A DNA stretch of 31,845 nucleotides from DASZMJ01 sp035551935 (GTDB lineage: Bacteria; Planctomycetota; Planctomycetia; Isosphaerales; Isosphaeraceae), in assembly GCA_035551935.1 (NCBI GenBank), contig DASZMJ010000578.1, positions 1 to 31,845 of the forward strand. The letters are read 5' to 3'. Positions 16,012-24,827 of this stretch are shown here, in pieces. The notes under the pieces were generated by a model, which was given only the letters and a program-made list of their open reading frames with translations, did not search any database and had not been told where the DNA came from. Each line of letters begins with the position of its first letter. Positions within the stretch are counted from its first letter, which is position 1. The position numbers were made by a program, and so were the translations under genes.

Positions 16012-16205
16012 TCACTTCCGCCCGAACCGTCCCTCGGCGGCCCTTCGGAACGCGCCCTGGGCCTTGTCGCCGTCGGCGGGGGAGCCGGCATGCTGGACGA
16101 GGAAGACGGTGATCAGGCCGCGCCTCGGGTCGATGGTCTGGTCGTGGCGAACGCCCCCCGTGACCGCAGGAGGTGCCGTCGGTTGTTACCCAGTCGACGA
16201 CCTCG
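16012..16205 (-). pseudogene. C-terminal remnant of a beta-lactamase-family serine hydrolase
   Basis: On the minus strand the last frame reads QTIDPRRGLITVFLVQHAGS, then PADGDKAQGAFRRAAEGRFGRK, to the TGA at 16012-16014. This matches the C-terminal end of exported class-C beta-lactamase-like hydrolases. Upstream, VTTDGTSCGHG and GAFATT fall in other frames; adding one G in the run near 16160 and one C shortly after would restore VTTDGTSCGHGGAFATTQTIDP. The rest of the gene, including the Ser-x-x-Lys site, is absent: the fragment abuts the stop of the next minus-strand gene at 16222. It is a decayed leftover, not a functional gene. Confidence 0.65.
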
Positions 16206-16221
16206 ACGCTCGTCGCGAGCC

Positions 16222-17823
16222 TCAGCGACGGGCGCGGGGCGGCCAGGGGGCGCCAGGGTCGAGCCAGGGGGGACGGGGCTCGGCCTCGGGGACCAGGAGC
16301 GGGCCCAGTGCCGATCGGACGGCGGCCGGGTCGGCCGGCCGTCCCCGAGGAGGCAGGATCAGGACGTCGGTCACGTCGAAGTCGCCCACGCCCTCGGGCC
16401 AGCCGGGGCCGAGGATCGGGCCGAACTCGCCTCGGATCGCCTCCCGGTCGATCCCGAGCCGCGCCGCGACCCGTTCGGCCTCTTGCATCCTAGTGAGGTA
16501 ACGTCGCTGTCGCTCGAGGAGCTCTCGGTTCAGCGCAACGCCGCGGTCACGCCGGGCCGCCTGGGTCGTGAAGGTCGGACGCTCGGCGGGGGTCAGGGGG
16601 GAGGACGCCACGATGACGAGCCGCTGGGCGCGGGACCGATGCGTGACGAGCAGGATCAGCAGCAGCGCGACGACGGCCAGGGCCTGCCCGCGGGTCGGCG
16701 GTCGGGGCGGGCCAGGGATCGATCCGCGACGCGCCGACCACCAGCCGGCCGCGAAGAGGACGAGGCCGATGTGCGGCAGCGCGAAGTAGACCCAGATCGA
16801 CCGCAGGCTCTCGAACGGCAGGTACGACCGGAACGTGTAGGCCAGCATCGCGGCCACGACGATCAACGTCGCCCCGGCGGCCTCGAGCGGGGCGGGCCGA
16901 CGTCCCCGGGCCGTCCAGGCCCAGAGCGCGACGAGGGCGAGGGTGAAGATGACCCCCTGGACGCCGGCGACGGGGACATCGAGGCCGAGGTTGCCGAAGA
17001 CCAGGCCCTCCGGGATCGCCTGGCAGGTGTAGAGGGCCCCCCGGACTGGGCTGGCGGCCTGGAGGACGCTGCGTTCGTGGAAGTTGGCCTTCGACAGCGG
17101 CCCCTGCCCGCTGAGCACGACCGCGGCGGCCGCGGCGACCAGGCCCGCCGTCAACGGCAAGGGCGCGGCCCGGAGGCAACGCCGCCGGCCGTCGGCCGCG
17201 AGGTAGGCCAGGCCGACCGGGCCCGCGGCATAACCCCCCGACCAGGAGGCCGCCGCCAGCCAGACCGCCAGGATCGCCACGATCAAGGGCCCGCGGCCCC
17301 CCGTCGCCCGCCACGACTGCAAGGCCAAGAGCATCGCCACGATGCCGAAGCCGGCCCAGAGCGACTGGCTCGACGAGTACCACGTCAAGGCCGGCTCGAT
17401 GACCGTCGACGTCCCCACGAAGGCCATCGTCACGAGGCCGGCCGCCGTGCTCCTCGTCTCCCGCGCCACGACGAGCCCGCAGGCCAGGATCACCAGGACC
17501 AGAGTCGCATACGCCCCGACCGTGAAGACCTCGGGCAGCCTTGCCAGGCCGCCGGCGAGGCGGACGAGCCCGAACGTCCAGATCCGGAACCAGGGGACGA
17601 CGTGCGCGTTGTGCGGCGCCCAGAGCGACGCGACCAGCCTTGGGACGTCGCGCGACCGCGCGAGGTAGACGAGGTCGTCCCCCACGATCGGATTCGGCCA
17701 CAGCTCATCGGCCATCAGCCAGGCCGGCGAGCCGCAGGTCAGGAACACGACGGCCCCGACGGACCATCGCCCGAGCGGTCGGCCCAGCCATGCCGTCGCC
17801 CTCTCCCGCCACGACTCGCCCAT
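16222..17823 (-). CDS. polytopic membrane protein, possible GT-C type
   Basis: 533 residues from the ATG at 17823 (MGESWRERATAWLGRPLGRW). About ten hydrophobic segments: GAVVFLTCGSPAWLM, FTVGAYATLVLVILACGLVV, GFGIVAMLLALQS, LIVAILAVWLAAASW, PLTAGLVAAAAAVVLSG, GVIFTLALVALWAW, GATLIVVAAMLAYTF, IGLVLFAAGWW, ALAVVALLLILLV. The first outer loop has NPIVGDDLVYLAR and PHNAHVVPWFR, reminiscent of acidic first loops in GT-C membrane glycosyltransferases, but no family is firmly recognised. The C-terminal 140 residues are soluble. An upstream in-frame extension to 17919 lacks family-like features. Downstream lies only the hydrolase remnant. Confidence 0.75.
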   Translation of the reverse strand: MGESWRERATAWLGRPLGRWSVGAVVFLTCGSPAWLMADELWPNPIVGDDLVYLARSRDVPRLVASLWAPHNAHVVPWFRIWTFGLVRLAGGLARLPEVFTVGAYATLVLVILACGLVVARETRSTAAGLVTMAFVGTSTVIEPALTWYSSSQSLWAGFGIVAMLLALQSWRATGGRGPLIVAILAVWLAAASWSGGYAAGPVGLAYLAADGRRRCLRAAPLPLTAGLVAAAAAVVLSGQGPLSKANFHERSVLQAASPVRGALYTCQAIPEGLVFGNLGLDVPVAGVQGVIFTLALVALWAWTARGRRPAPLEAAGATLIVVAAMLAYTFRSYLPFESLRSIWVYFALPHIGLVLFAAGWWSARRGSIPGPPRPPTRGQALAVVALLLILLVTHRSRAQRLVIVASSPLTPAERPTFTTQAARRDRGVALNRELLERQRRYLTRMQEAERVAARLGIDREAIRGEFGPILGPGWPEGVGDFDVTDVLILPPRGRPADPAAVRSALGPLLVPEAEPRPPWLDPGAPWPPRARR

Positions 17824-18415
17824 CCGTCCCCTCTCCCGTCGAGCCAATCGCAACCAAGAACCTGATCCAGCCGCGAGACTCCGACCGCTCCGTCGGTCAC
17901 CGCGTCTGGCCCGTCTCACGGCCCGACAGCCGGCACTCGGGCTTGCCCGTTCGGTCCATTGGAGCGACCGGGCTCCACCACGAGCATCTCGATCCGCCGT
18001 CCTTCCGGACGGGCGTGCTTCTCGAAGGCCGGTCCACGGTCCACCGCCCCGTCGGACGTGTCGCGAGACTGGCCGACCGACGACCCCAGCTTACACGACC
18101 CTTGACGGCTCCGGGGAGCGTTTTCGACGGGAGCCCCGGCGTCGAGATTCGACCGCGACGGCCGGGAGCTGGACCACGCCGGCCTCTCCAAAGCCCGGCG
18201 TCGGTCTTTCGCCCGGACGGCCTCAAGCCGTCACGATCGTCCGGTGGCCCCTGTCCCCCTGAACGACTCCGGGGCGCTTGCCCGCGACCAACGGGTGAAG
18301 TATCCTGTGGGGACCTCGGGAAGGGCCGATCCGGGTGCATCGATGATCCTGGATCAATCACCACGGGACCGTTCCCGGACGCGATATCATCCCAGGATAT
18401 CGTCGGTCGAAACTG
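17824..18415. other. intergenic region before tRNA-Leu
   Basis: 592 bases without a convincing gene: open frames on both strands have arginine/proline-rich shadow composition and no recognisable motif. The region must hold the promoters of the minus-strand membrane protein and of the tRNA. Just upstream of the tRNA is a perfect 7-bp dyad, CGATATC (18382-18388) and GATATCG (18396-18402), containing TATCAT (18385-18390) that could serve as a -10. Confidence 0.6.
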
Positions 18416-18822
<407 letters not shown>

Positions 18823-20070
18823 ATGCCGACGCGAGTACGACCGACGCTCCGCCTGACGGCCGTCCCTTTGTTCTCGGCCGTCGTGTTCTGGGCCGGCGCG
18901 GCTTGCGGCCAGGACTTTCACTTCGATTCCACGATCTCCCGGCGGGTGCTCGAGAACTATCTCGACCGCTCCATCTCCTTCACCGAGCTGCTCCACGACG
19001 ACCTCGACCGGGCGCGGAACGGCCGGGGGGTCGACCCGCGCGACAACATGCGCCTGATCCTCTCGTCCAGGGCCAAGTTCGTGGGCCGGGCGCTCATGGT
19101 CTGGGGGCGGGAGAAGGAGCTGGACGAGTTCCTCAGGACGGCCAGGCCCTATGCCGAGGCGCTCCATCGAGCCGATCCGGAGATCGTCCTCCAGGCGGCC
19201 GCCTTCGAGATCGTGACCCGAGGCGTGGAGTCCGTCCCCGTGCCGGAGGGCGTGTTCACCGAGTTCGGCCTGCCCGTCGAGACGCGGAACTTCCGCTACC
19301 GGGACATGCTCTACGAGGACGGACGCTTCGTGGGCCACTGGGGAGGCCGCGGGTCCGTCCCCGACATGAGCCGGCTGGAAACGCGGATGTGGTTCTACTT
19401 CCTGGCCGGCCGTTACATCGACGTCGGGATCGAGGCGATCCACTTCGGCCAGGTGGGCCTCATGGACAAGAACGACCCGGGCCATTCCCACTGGATCGAC
19501 ATGCTCGACAGGGTCCGGGCGTACGCCCGCAAGCACGCCCGGCGGCATCTCGTGATCTGCGACGCGCACACGCCGACCGGCGGCTACGTGGAAGGGGGCA
19601 AGCTGCTCTTCGACTTCCACTCCTTCCCGCTGCGGATCGCCGAGGTCGCGGGCCAGCCCTACAAGGGCGTCCTCAAGGTGGGCTACTCGGACTCGATCTT
19701 CCTGAGGAGCCGGGGCGGGGTCACGCCGAGCGGCTGGTCGTGCGAGCACCTACCTTTCCTGGTCGAGTTCGACAACTTCGGCCGGAGCAACCCCGGGAAG
19801 CCGAGCAAGCCGCCGTTCCTCTGGGGCTGGGATGAGATCACCTGGTTTGCACTCCTCCCGGAGGCGGAGCGCAACGACTGGCTCCGCTATGCGTGGAAGT
19901 GGGTCAAGGACACCGACCCCGACGGCCACCTCCAGATGCCGGGGAGCCGGGTCATGAGCCCCGGCAGGCCCGACGCGCCCCGCTGGTACTGGGCCAATAC
20001 GAAGAGCGAGGCATGCCCCGGCGGATTCAACACGGAAGACACGATCAAGGAGCTCTGGGGGACGAAATGA
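18823..20070 (+). CDS. exported hypothetical protein, 415 aa
   Basis: The ATG at 18823 gives MPTRVRPTLRLTAVPLFSAV followed by VFWAGAACGQDFHF: a Sec signal peptide cut near AACG-Q. The mature part is rich in aromatic residues: WFYFLAGRYIDVGIEAIHFGQ, HLVICDAHTPTGGYVEGGKLLFDFHSFP, SIFLRSRGGVTPSGWSCEHLPFLVEFDNFG and WGWDEITWFALLPEAERNDWL. The spread of acidic and aromatic residues and strand-like segments ending in D/E is what one expects of a TIM-barrel glycoside-hydrolase-like fold, but I do not recognise the family and no catalytic residue can be assigned. The next gene begins 141 bases downstream in the same direction and is also exported, so they may act together on an extracellular substrate. 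Confidence 0.8.
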   Translation: MPTRVRPTLRLTAVPLFSAVVFWAGAACGQDFHFDSTISRRVLENYLDRSISFTELLHDDLDRARNGRGVDPRDNMRLILSSRAKFVGRALMVWGREKELDEFLRTARPYAEALHRADPEIVLQAAAFEIVTRGVESVPVPEGVFTEFGLPVETRNFRYRDMLYEDGRFVGHWGGRGSVPDMSRLETRMWFYFLAGRYIDVGIEAIHFGQVGLMDKNDPGHSHWIDMLDRVRAYARKHARRHLVICDAHTPTGGYVEGGKLLFDFHSFPLRIAEVAGQPYKGVLKVGYSDSIFLRSRGGVTPSGWSCEHLPFLVEFDNFGRSNPGKPSKPPFLWGWDEITWFALLPEAERNDWLRYAWKWVKDTDPDGHLQMPGSRVMSPGRPDAPRWYWANTKSEACPGGFNTEDTIKELWGTK

Positions 20071-20211
20071 TCCCCCGCCGGCCGCCCCGTTTCCTCCGGT
20101 TCATCCCCCGGACTCGGGCGTCACACCCGGGCCCGAGCCGCGCCTCGGTCATCCGGCGGAGCCATCGTTCCACGGCCTCAACGGACATCAGCGATCAGGA
20201 AAGGTCTGGAC

Positions 20212-23100
20212 ATGAATTCCCACCCGATCAGAAGGCTCGTCTCGGGCATGGCCCTCGTGCTGGCGTCGTGCTCCCCGAGTCCCGTGGGGGCGGCGCCGGC
20301 CGACACGTATCGGCCCTTCGAAGGGGAGAAGGGCTCCTGGCACGACGGCTTCGATCGCTACGACTACCTGATGGACGAGGGGACCCTCGCCGTCGAGCCG
20401 TTCCGGCGCGGGGAGGACGAGGGGTTCGGCATCAAGGCCCCGCCGCCGGGGAAGCGGCGCTGCGTCGTCATCGTCCCCAGGAGGCCCGCGCTGGGGAACC
20501 CCTGGTCCTGGCGGGGCTGCTACTGGGACCACCAGCCGCAAACCGAGGTGGAGCTCCTCCGGCGCGGGTTCCACGTCGCCTACATCTCGGCCGGCGCGAC
20601 CTTGAAGCCCGGCGAGACGTGGGACGCCTGGTACGCCTTCCTCACGGAGAAGCACGGGCTTTCCAGGAAGCCGGCCTTCATCGGGATGAGTCGCGGCGGG
20701 GAGTATGCCTACACCTGGGCGACGTCGAATCCGGACCGGGTCTCTTGCATCTACGCCGACAACCCCGGCACCAATCCCGACGTGCTCAGGAAGCTCGGCG
20801 ACCTCGCGGCGGCCGACGTCCCCATCCTCCACGTCTGCGGCAGCATCGATCCGCTCCTGGGGCGGGTGTCGTCGGCGATCGAGACGATCGATCAGCAAGC
20901 CGGCGGCCGGATCTCGGTGATGATCAAGGAGGGGGCCGGCCATCACCCGCACAGCCTGCGAGACCCCGGCCCGATCGCCGACTTCATCTCCCAGCAGGCC
21001 CAGCCCGCCGGCGTCCAACGGCCCCCGTACCTGGGCGGCAGGATCTCCCGGTCGACCTTCTACGGCCTGGAGAACGTCTATCGCTTCTTCCCCAAGGAAG
21101 GGACCTACATCACCTGCCGGGGGCCGTGGTTCACCCCGTCCTTCGACCGCTATTCCTTCGAGCTGAAGGGCGTCGAGGGATCGATCAACGTCGTCGTCCC
21201 GAAGACGGCCGCCCCGGGAAAGCCCTGGGTCTTCCGGGCCGATTACGTGGGCCGCGACGCGACGGTCGACCTCGCCCTCCTGGACCGAGGGTTTCACATC
21301 GTGACTGGGCCGGTCCCGTATAACGCGGACGGGCCATCGCTCAAGGGCTGGAATGCCGTCTATGACCTGCTCACTGGCCACGGCTTCTCGAAGACTCCCG
21401 TGCTGGAAGGGGCCGGCGGCGCGGCGGGCGAGGCCTACGCCTGGGCCATCGCGAATCCCGACAAGGTCTCGTGCCTCTACGCCGAGAACCCCGTGCTCCG
21501 CTGCACCATGACGACGGCCCAGCCGCTCGACAACCTCGCCGCGCTGGCCAGGGCCGGCGTGCCCGTGCTGCACGTCTGCGGCAGCCTCGATCCGATGTTC
21601 GCGAGCCAGACCCGTGAGGCGGAGCGGCGTTACCGGGAGCTCGGCGGCTCGATGACGGTCATCGTGCAGGAGGGCGAGGGGCATTATCCGACCGCGCCGA
21701 GGGACCCGAAGCCGGTCGTCGAGTTCCTCCTCGGCACGCAACGGCCGAAGGTCGCGGCCCGCCCGCCGGTCCGGCAGGAAGGGTCGCAACGCGGGGTCGG
21801 CCGGTATGTGACGGTCGATTATCCCCCCTCGACCGTGGAAGGGGAGCTGCGGATCGCCGTCACCTACACCCTCTGGATCCCCGACGGGGTCAAGGCCCTT
21901 CGCGGCCTGATCGTGCATCAGCACGGGGCCGGGACGACCGCTTCCATCGAGGGGAGCACCGCGGCCTACGACCTCCACTGGCAGGCCCTGGCGAAGAAGT
22001 GGGACTGCGCGCTGCTGGGCCCGAGCTATCACGTCCGGCACGAGCAGAACGACCTCTCCCCCGGCGGGTCGGAGCTGTGGTTCGACCCGCGTCGCGGCTC
22101 GGAGAGGGCCTTCCTCCGGGCCCTCGGCGACCTCGGGCGCGCGGCCGATCACCCCGAGCTGGAGCATGTCCCGTGGGTCCTCTGGGGGCACTCGGGGGGA
22201 GGCATCTGGTCCGACGTGCTGAGCACGATGCACCCCGATCGCGTCGTCGCGATGTGGCTACGCTCCGGCTCGGCCGCGCAGTTCCGCTCGCACCCCGAAT
22301 TCGTGCCGCCCCGGGTCCCCGAGGCGTGCTCCGCGATCCCGACCATGCTCAACCCGGGCGTGAGGGAAGCGACGAAGTTCCCCAGGAACCCCGAGGGGCT
22401 CGAACGGGGCCCCTGGTGGGGCAACCTCGCGACCTTCCGGGAGTCTCGGGAACACGGGGCCCTGGTCGGTCTCGCGCCCGACCCGCGCACCGACCACGAG
22501 TGCGGCGACTCTCGATACCTGGCGATCCCCTTCCTGGACGCCTGCCTGACGCAACGATTGCCCGAGAAGGGAAGCCCGGATCAGGCCCTCAAGCCGATGG
22601 ACGCGGGCCGGGCGTGGCTCGCGCCGATGTTCGGCAAGGACGCGGTCCCCGCGGCGGACTTCCGCGGCGACCCGAAGGAGTCGGTCTGGCTGCCGGACGA
22701 GGCCGTGGCCAGGGCCTGGGGCGAATATGTGAAGACAGGAGCCGTCGGCGATACGACCCCGCCCCCCGCGCCCTTCCACGTCAGGGTGACCTACCGGGGA
22801 GGGCGCGGGACGGAGGTCGCCTGGAACGCCGAGGCCGACTTCGAGAGCGGCCTCGGGGGCTTCGTCGTGCTCCGCGACGGTGAGGAGATCGCGAAGGTGC
22901 CGCGGGCCCCGGTCGGGAGGTTCGGCCGGCCGCTCTTCCAGGGCATGACGTATCACGACACGCCGGCCCAACCGCTCGCCGAGATGCGCCACCTCGACGA
23001 GTCGGCCGGGGCCGGCGAGGGGCACGTCTATCGCGTGGTCGCGGTCAACGGCGTCGGGTTGAGGTCGGAACCCTCCGAGGAAGCCGCTTTCGAGAAGTGA
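20212..23100 (+). CDS. lipoprotein with three tandem alpha/beta-hydrolase domains and a C-terminal FN3-like domain
   Basis: 962 residues; the ATG at 20212 is preceded by AGGAAAGG. Residues 1-20 end in LASC, a lipobox, so Cys20 is probably lipidated. Domain 1 (about 40-265) has nucleophile motif GMSRGG (Ser160), GSIDP (Asp213) and GAGHHPH (His244/245). Domain 2 (about 285-510) is a clear duplicate (PVLHVCGSLDP, EGEGHYPT), but its nucleophile elbow reads EGAGGAAGEAYAWA, with Gly402 where Ser is expected. Domain 3 (about 530-840) has WGHSGGG (Ser661) and a candidate His762 in RTDHECG. The tail from 845 (TTPPPAPFHVRVTY...VVLRDGEEI...YRVVAVNGVG) is fibronectin-III-like. Probable cell-surface esterase/lipase-type enzyme; substrate unknown. 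Confidence 0.85.
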   Translation: MNSHPIRRLVSGMALVLASCSPSPVGAAPADTYRPFEGEKGSWHDGFDRYDYLMDEGTLAVEPFRRGEDEGFGIKAPPPGKRRCVVIVPRRPALGNPWSWRGCYWDHQPQTEVELLRRGFHVAYISAGATLKPGETWDAWYAFLTEKHGLSRKPAFIGMSRGGEYAYTWATSNPDRVSCIYADNPGTNPDVLRKLGDLAAADVPILHVCGSIDPLLGRVSSAIETIDQQAGGRISVMIKEGAGHHPHSLRDPGPIADFISQQAQPAGVQRPPYLGGRISRSTFYGLENVYRFFPKEGTYITCRGPWFTPSFDRYSFELKGVEGSINVVVPKTAAPGKPWVFRADYVGRDATVDLALLDRGFHIVTGPVPYNADGPSLKGWNAVYDLLTGHGFSKTPVLEGAGGAAGEAYAWAIANPDKVSCLYAENPVLRCTMTTAQPLDNLAALARAGVPVLHVCGSLDPMFASQTREAERRYRELGGSMTVIVQEGEGHYPTAPRDPKPVVEFLLGTQRPKVAARPPVRQEGSQRGVGRYVTVDYPPSTVEGELRIAVTYTLWIPDGVKALRGLIVHQHGAGTTASIEGSTAAYDLHWQALAKKWDCALLGPSYHVRHEQNDLSPGGSELWFDPRRGSERAFLRALGDLGRAADHPELEHVPWVLWGHSGGGIWSDVLSTMHPDRVVAMWLRSGSAAQFRSHPEFVPPRVPEACSAIPTMLNPGVREATKFPRNPEGLERGPWWGNLATFRESREHGALVGLAPDPRTDHECGDSRYLAIPFLDACLTQRLPEKGSPDQALKPMDAGRAWLAPMFGKDAVPAADFRGDPKESVWLPDEAVARAWGEYVKTGAVGDTTPPPAPFHVRVTYRGGRGTEVAWNAEADFESGLGGFVVLRDGEEIAKVPRAPVGRFGRPLFQGMTYHDTPAQPLAEMRHLDESAGAGEGHVYRVVAVNGVGLRSEPSEEAAFEK

Positions 23101-23552
23101 TCTCGCCGGCGCAACTTCGAGACGACCGACACGCCGACCGATCGCTCGGCGGCCGGCCTGGCCCGGGTCGGGGCGGAATGTGCGTCACAAGCCCACCAGG
23201 ACCGAAGTAAGACGGGGTGCCGATCCGAGCGGCGGGGCCGCCGGCAGCACCGAAGGACTTCGGAGGGGGACGATTGTCGCTATCATAAACCACGGGGGAC
23301 GGGTCCGGCCCGCGGGCGAGACGGCCGTCGCTCGGCTAAGATTGGGAGAAGCCTCTCGATTCGCGGCGCCCCCGGGCGTTACAATGCCCGAGATGGCGTG
23401 ATGGGTGTCTGCAAAGAGCGAGGGAGGTCGCCGACGATCCGGGCCCGGGGCCGGTTTGGGGGTTCCGGGGCCGGTGGGTTCGTTGATTTTCGCGCCGCGG
23501 GGGGGCCGCGCCGCCCCGCCAACGCATTCCGATCAGATCAGAAGGCCGGCCC
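23101..23552. other. intergenic region before PP2C gene
   Basis: 452 bases with no credible gene. Weak promoter-like elements are TATCAT (23281-23286) with TTCGGA 16 bases upstream, and TACAAT (23380-23385) inside a small dyad CGGGC...GCCCG (23373-23390). A G/C-run-rich stretch from 23440 to 23525 precedes the start codon. Any of these could serve the phosphatase gene; none is decisive. Confidence 0.4.
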
Positions 23553-24707
23553 GTGAACTGGGAAGACATCATCGTCGAGGCCGCCGCGACCGACACCGGC
23601 ATGCGGCGCTCGAACAACCAGGACAGCTTCACGATCGTCCGGGCCCCCAGCCCGACGACCTGGCGGCAGCGCGGCCATCTGTACATGGTCGCCGACGGCA
23701 TGGGGGCGCACGCCGTCGGCGAGTTGGCCAGCAAGCTCGCCTGCGACAACATCCCGCACAACTACTTCAAGGCCAAGAACGGCACCCCCGCCGAGGCCCT
23801 CAGCAAGGCCTTCCACGACGTCGGCGCCCTGATCCACGGCAAGGCGGCGGCCAACCGCGACTTCCAGGGGATGGGCACGACCTGCTCGACCCTGCTGATG
23901 CTGCCGGCCGGCGCCGTCATCGCGCACGTCGGCGACAGCCGGGTCTATCGCGTCCGCGAGGGCCGGATCGACCAGCTCACGTTCGACCATAGCCTCGTCT
24001 GGGAGCTCGTGCGGCGCAACCACATGGCGCCGGAGCAGGCGGCGCGGGCCGTGCCCCGCAACGTCATCACCCGGAGCCTCGGGCCTGAGCCCCAGGTCGA
24101 GGTCGACCTCGAGGGCCCGGTGCCCGTCGAGCCCGGCGACGTCTTCGTCCTCTGCTCCGACGGCCTCTCGGGCCCCGTGTCCGACCCCGAGATCGGCGCC
24201 TTCGCGTCGAGTTTCCACCCCGAGGACGCCTGCCGCTACCTCATCCACCTGGCCAACCTCCGCGGCGGGCCCGACAACATCACCGCGCTGGTCCTGCGGG
24301 TCGGCCCCTGGGTCGACCCGTCGCTGCCGCACGAGGGGGACGAGGCCCCCGACAACGGCGCCCGCAAGGGGGGCAAGGGCTTCCTCGCCGGCCTCCTCGG
24401 CGCCTTCGCCCGGCGGCCCGCCGAGCCCGAGGTCGAGGAGCACCTCTACACCTCGGCCGACTGCCCGGCCGACGGCCCGTTGATCGACGGCCTCACCGAG
24501 GTCATCCGCCACGCGCAGGCCGTCGCCGTCGAGCAGTCGTGGAACGTCGACTGGCCGGTCATCGCCAACCTCCGCCGCGAGGCCGAGGAGGCCCGCGCCG
24601 GCGGCGACCTGCGGGCCGCGGTCCGCTGCTGCGGCGAGGCCATCTCCCACCTCGGCCTCGCCGCCCGCGCCCACCGCAAGGCCGCCAAGGGCGCGGGGGT
24701 GTCGTGA
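23553..24707 (+). CDS. PP2C-family protein serine/threonine phosphatase
   Basis: 384 residues from the GTG at 23553, with AGAAGG upstream. Metal-dependent PP2C fold, residues 1-252: TDTGMRRSNNQDSF (metal Asp near the N-terminus), VADGMGAHAVGELAS (the DGMG metal motif), GMGTTCSTLLML, AHVGDSRVYRVREG, LCSDGLSG and GGPDNITALVLRV. Such enzymes remove phosphate from Ser/Thr and usually oppose Hanks-type kinases, which planctomycetes have in large numbers. The last 130 residues are an extra, mostly helical region (LIDGLTEVIRHAQAVAVEQ, AAVRCCGEAISHLGLAARAH) that looks like a short TPR-like helical pair and may bind a partner. No kinase gene is adjacent. Confidence 0.93.
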   Translation: MNWEDIIVEAAATDTGMRRSNNQDSFTIVRAPSPTTWRQRGHLYMVADGMGAHAVGELASKLACDNIPHNYFKAKNGTPAEALSKAFHDVGALIHGKAAANRDFQGMGTTCSTLLMLPAGAVIAHVGDSRVYRVREGRIDQLTFDHSLVWELVRRNHMAPEQAARAVPRNVITRSLGPEPQVEVDLEGPVPVEPGDVFVLCSDGLSGPVSDPEIGAFASSFHPEDACRYLIHLANLRGGPDNITALVLRVGPWVDPSLPHEGDEAPDNGARKGGKGFLAGLLGAFARRPAEPEVEEHLYTSADCPADGPLIDGLTEVIRHAQAVAVEQSWNVDWPVIANLRREAEEARAGGDLRAAVRCCGEAISHLGLAARAHRKAAKGAGVS

Positions 24708-24827
24708 GCCTCGGGGGCCGGCCCTCGGGCGTCGCGGCCCGGTGATCGGCCTCGACGGTGTTCGTTTCGGCCGACCGCCCCGCTCTCCCGGCGGCGGCCT
24801 CGATCCTCGCGGCCCCGGAGCCCTCCC

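Noticed and set aside
16090..17865. Plus-strand open frame of about 590 codons
   Set aside because: Composition is Arg/Gly/Asp/Pro-rich without motifs; the opposite strand encodes a convincing polytopic membrane protein.
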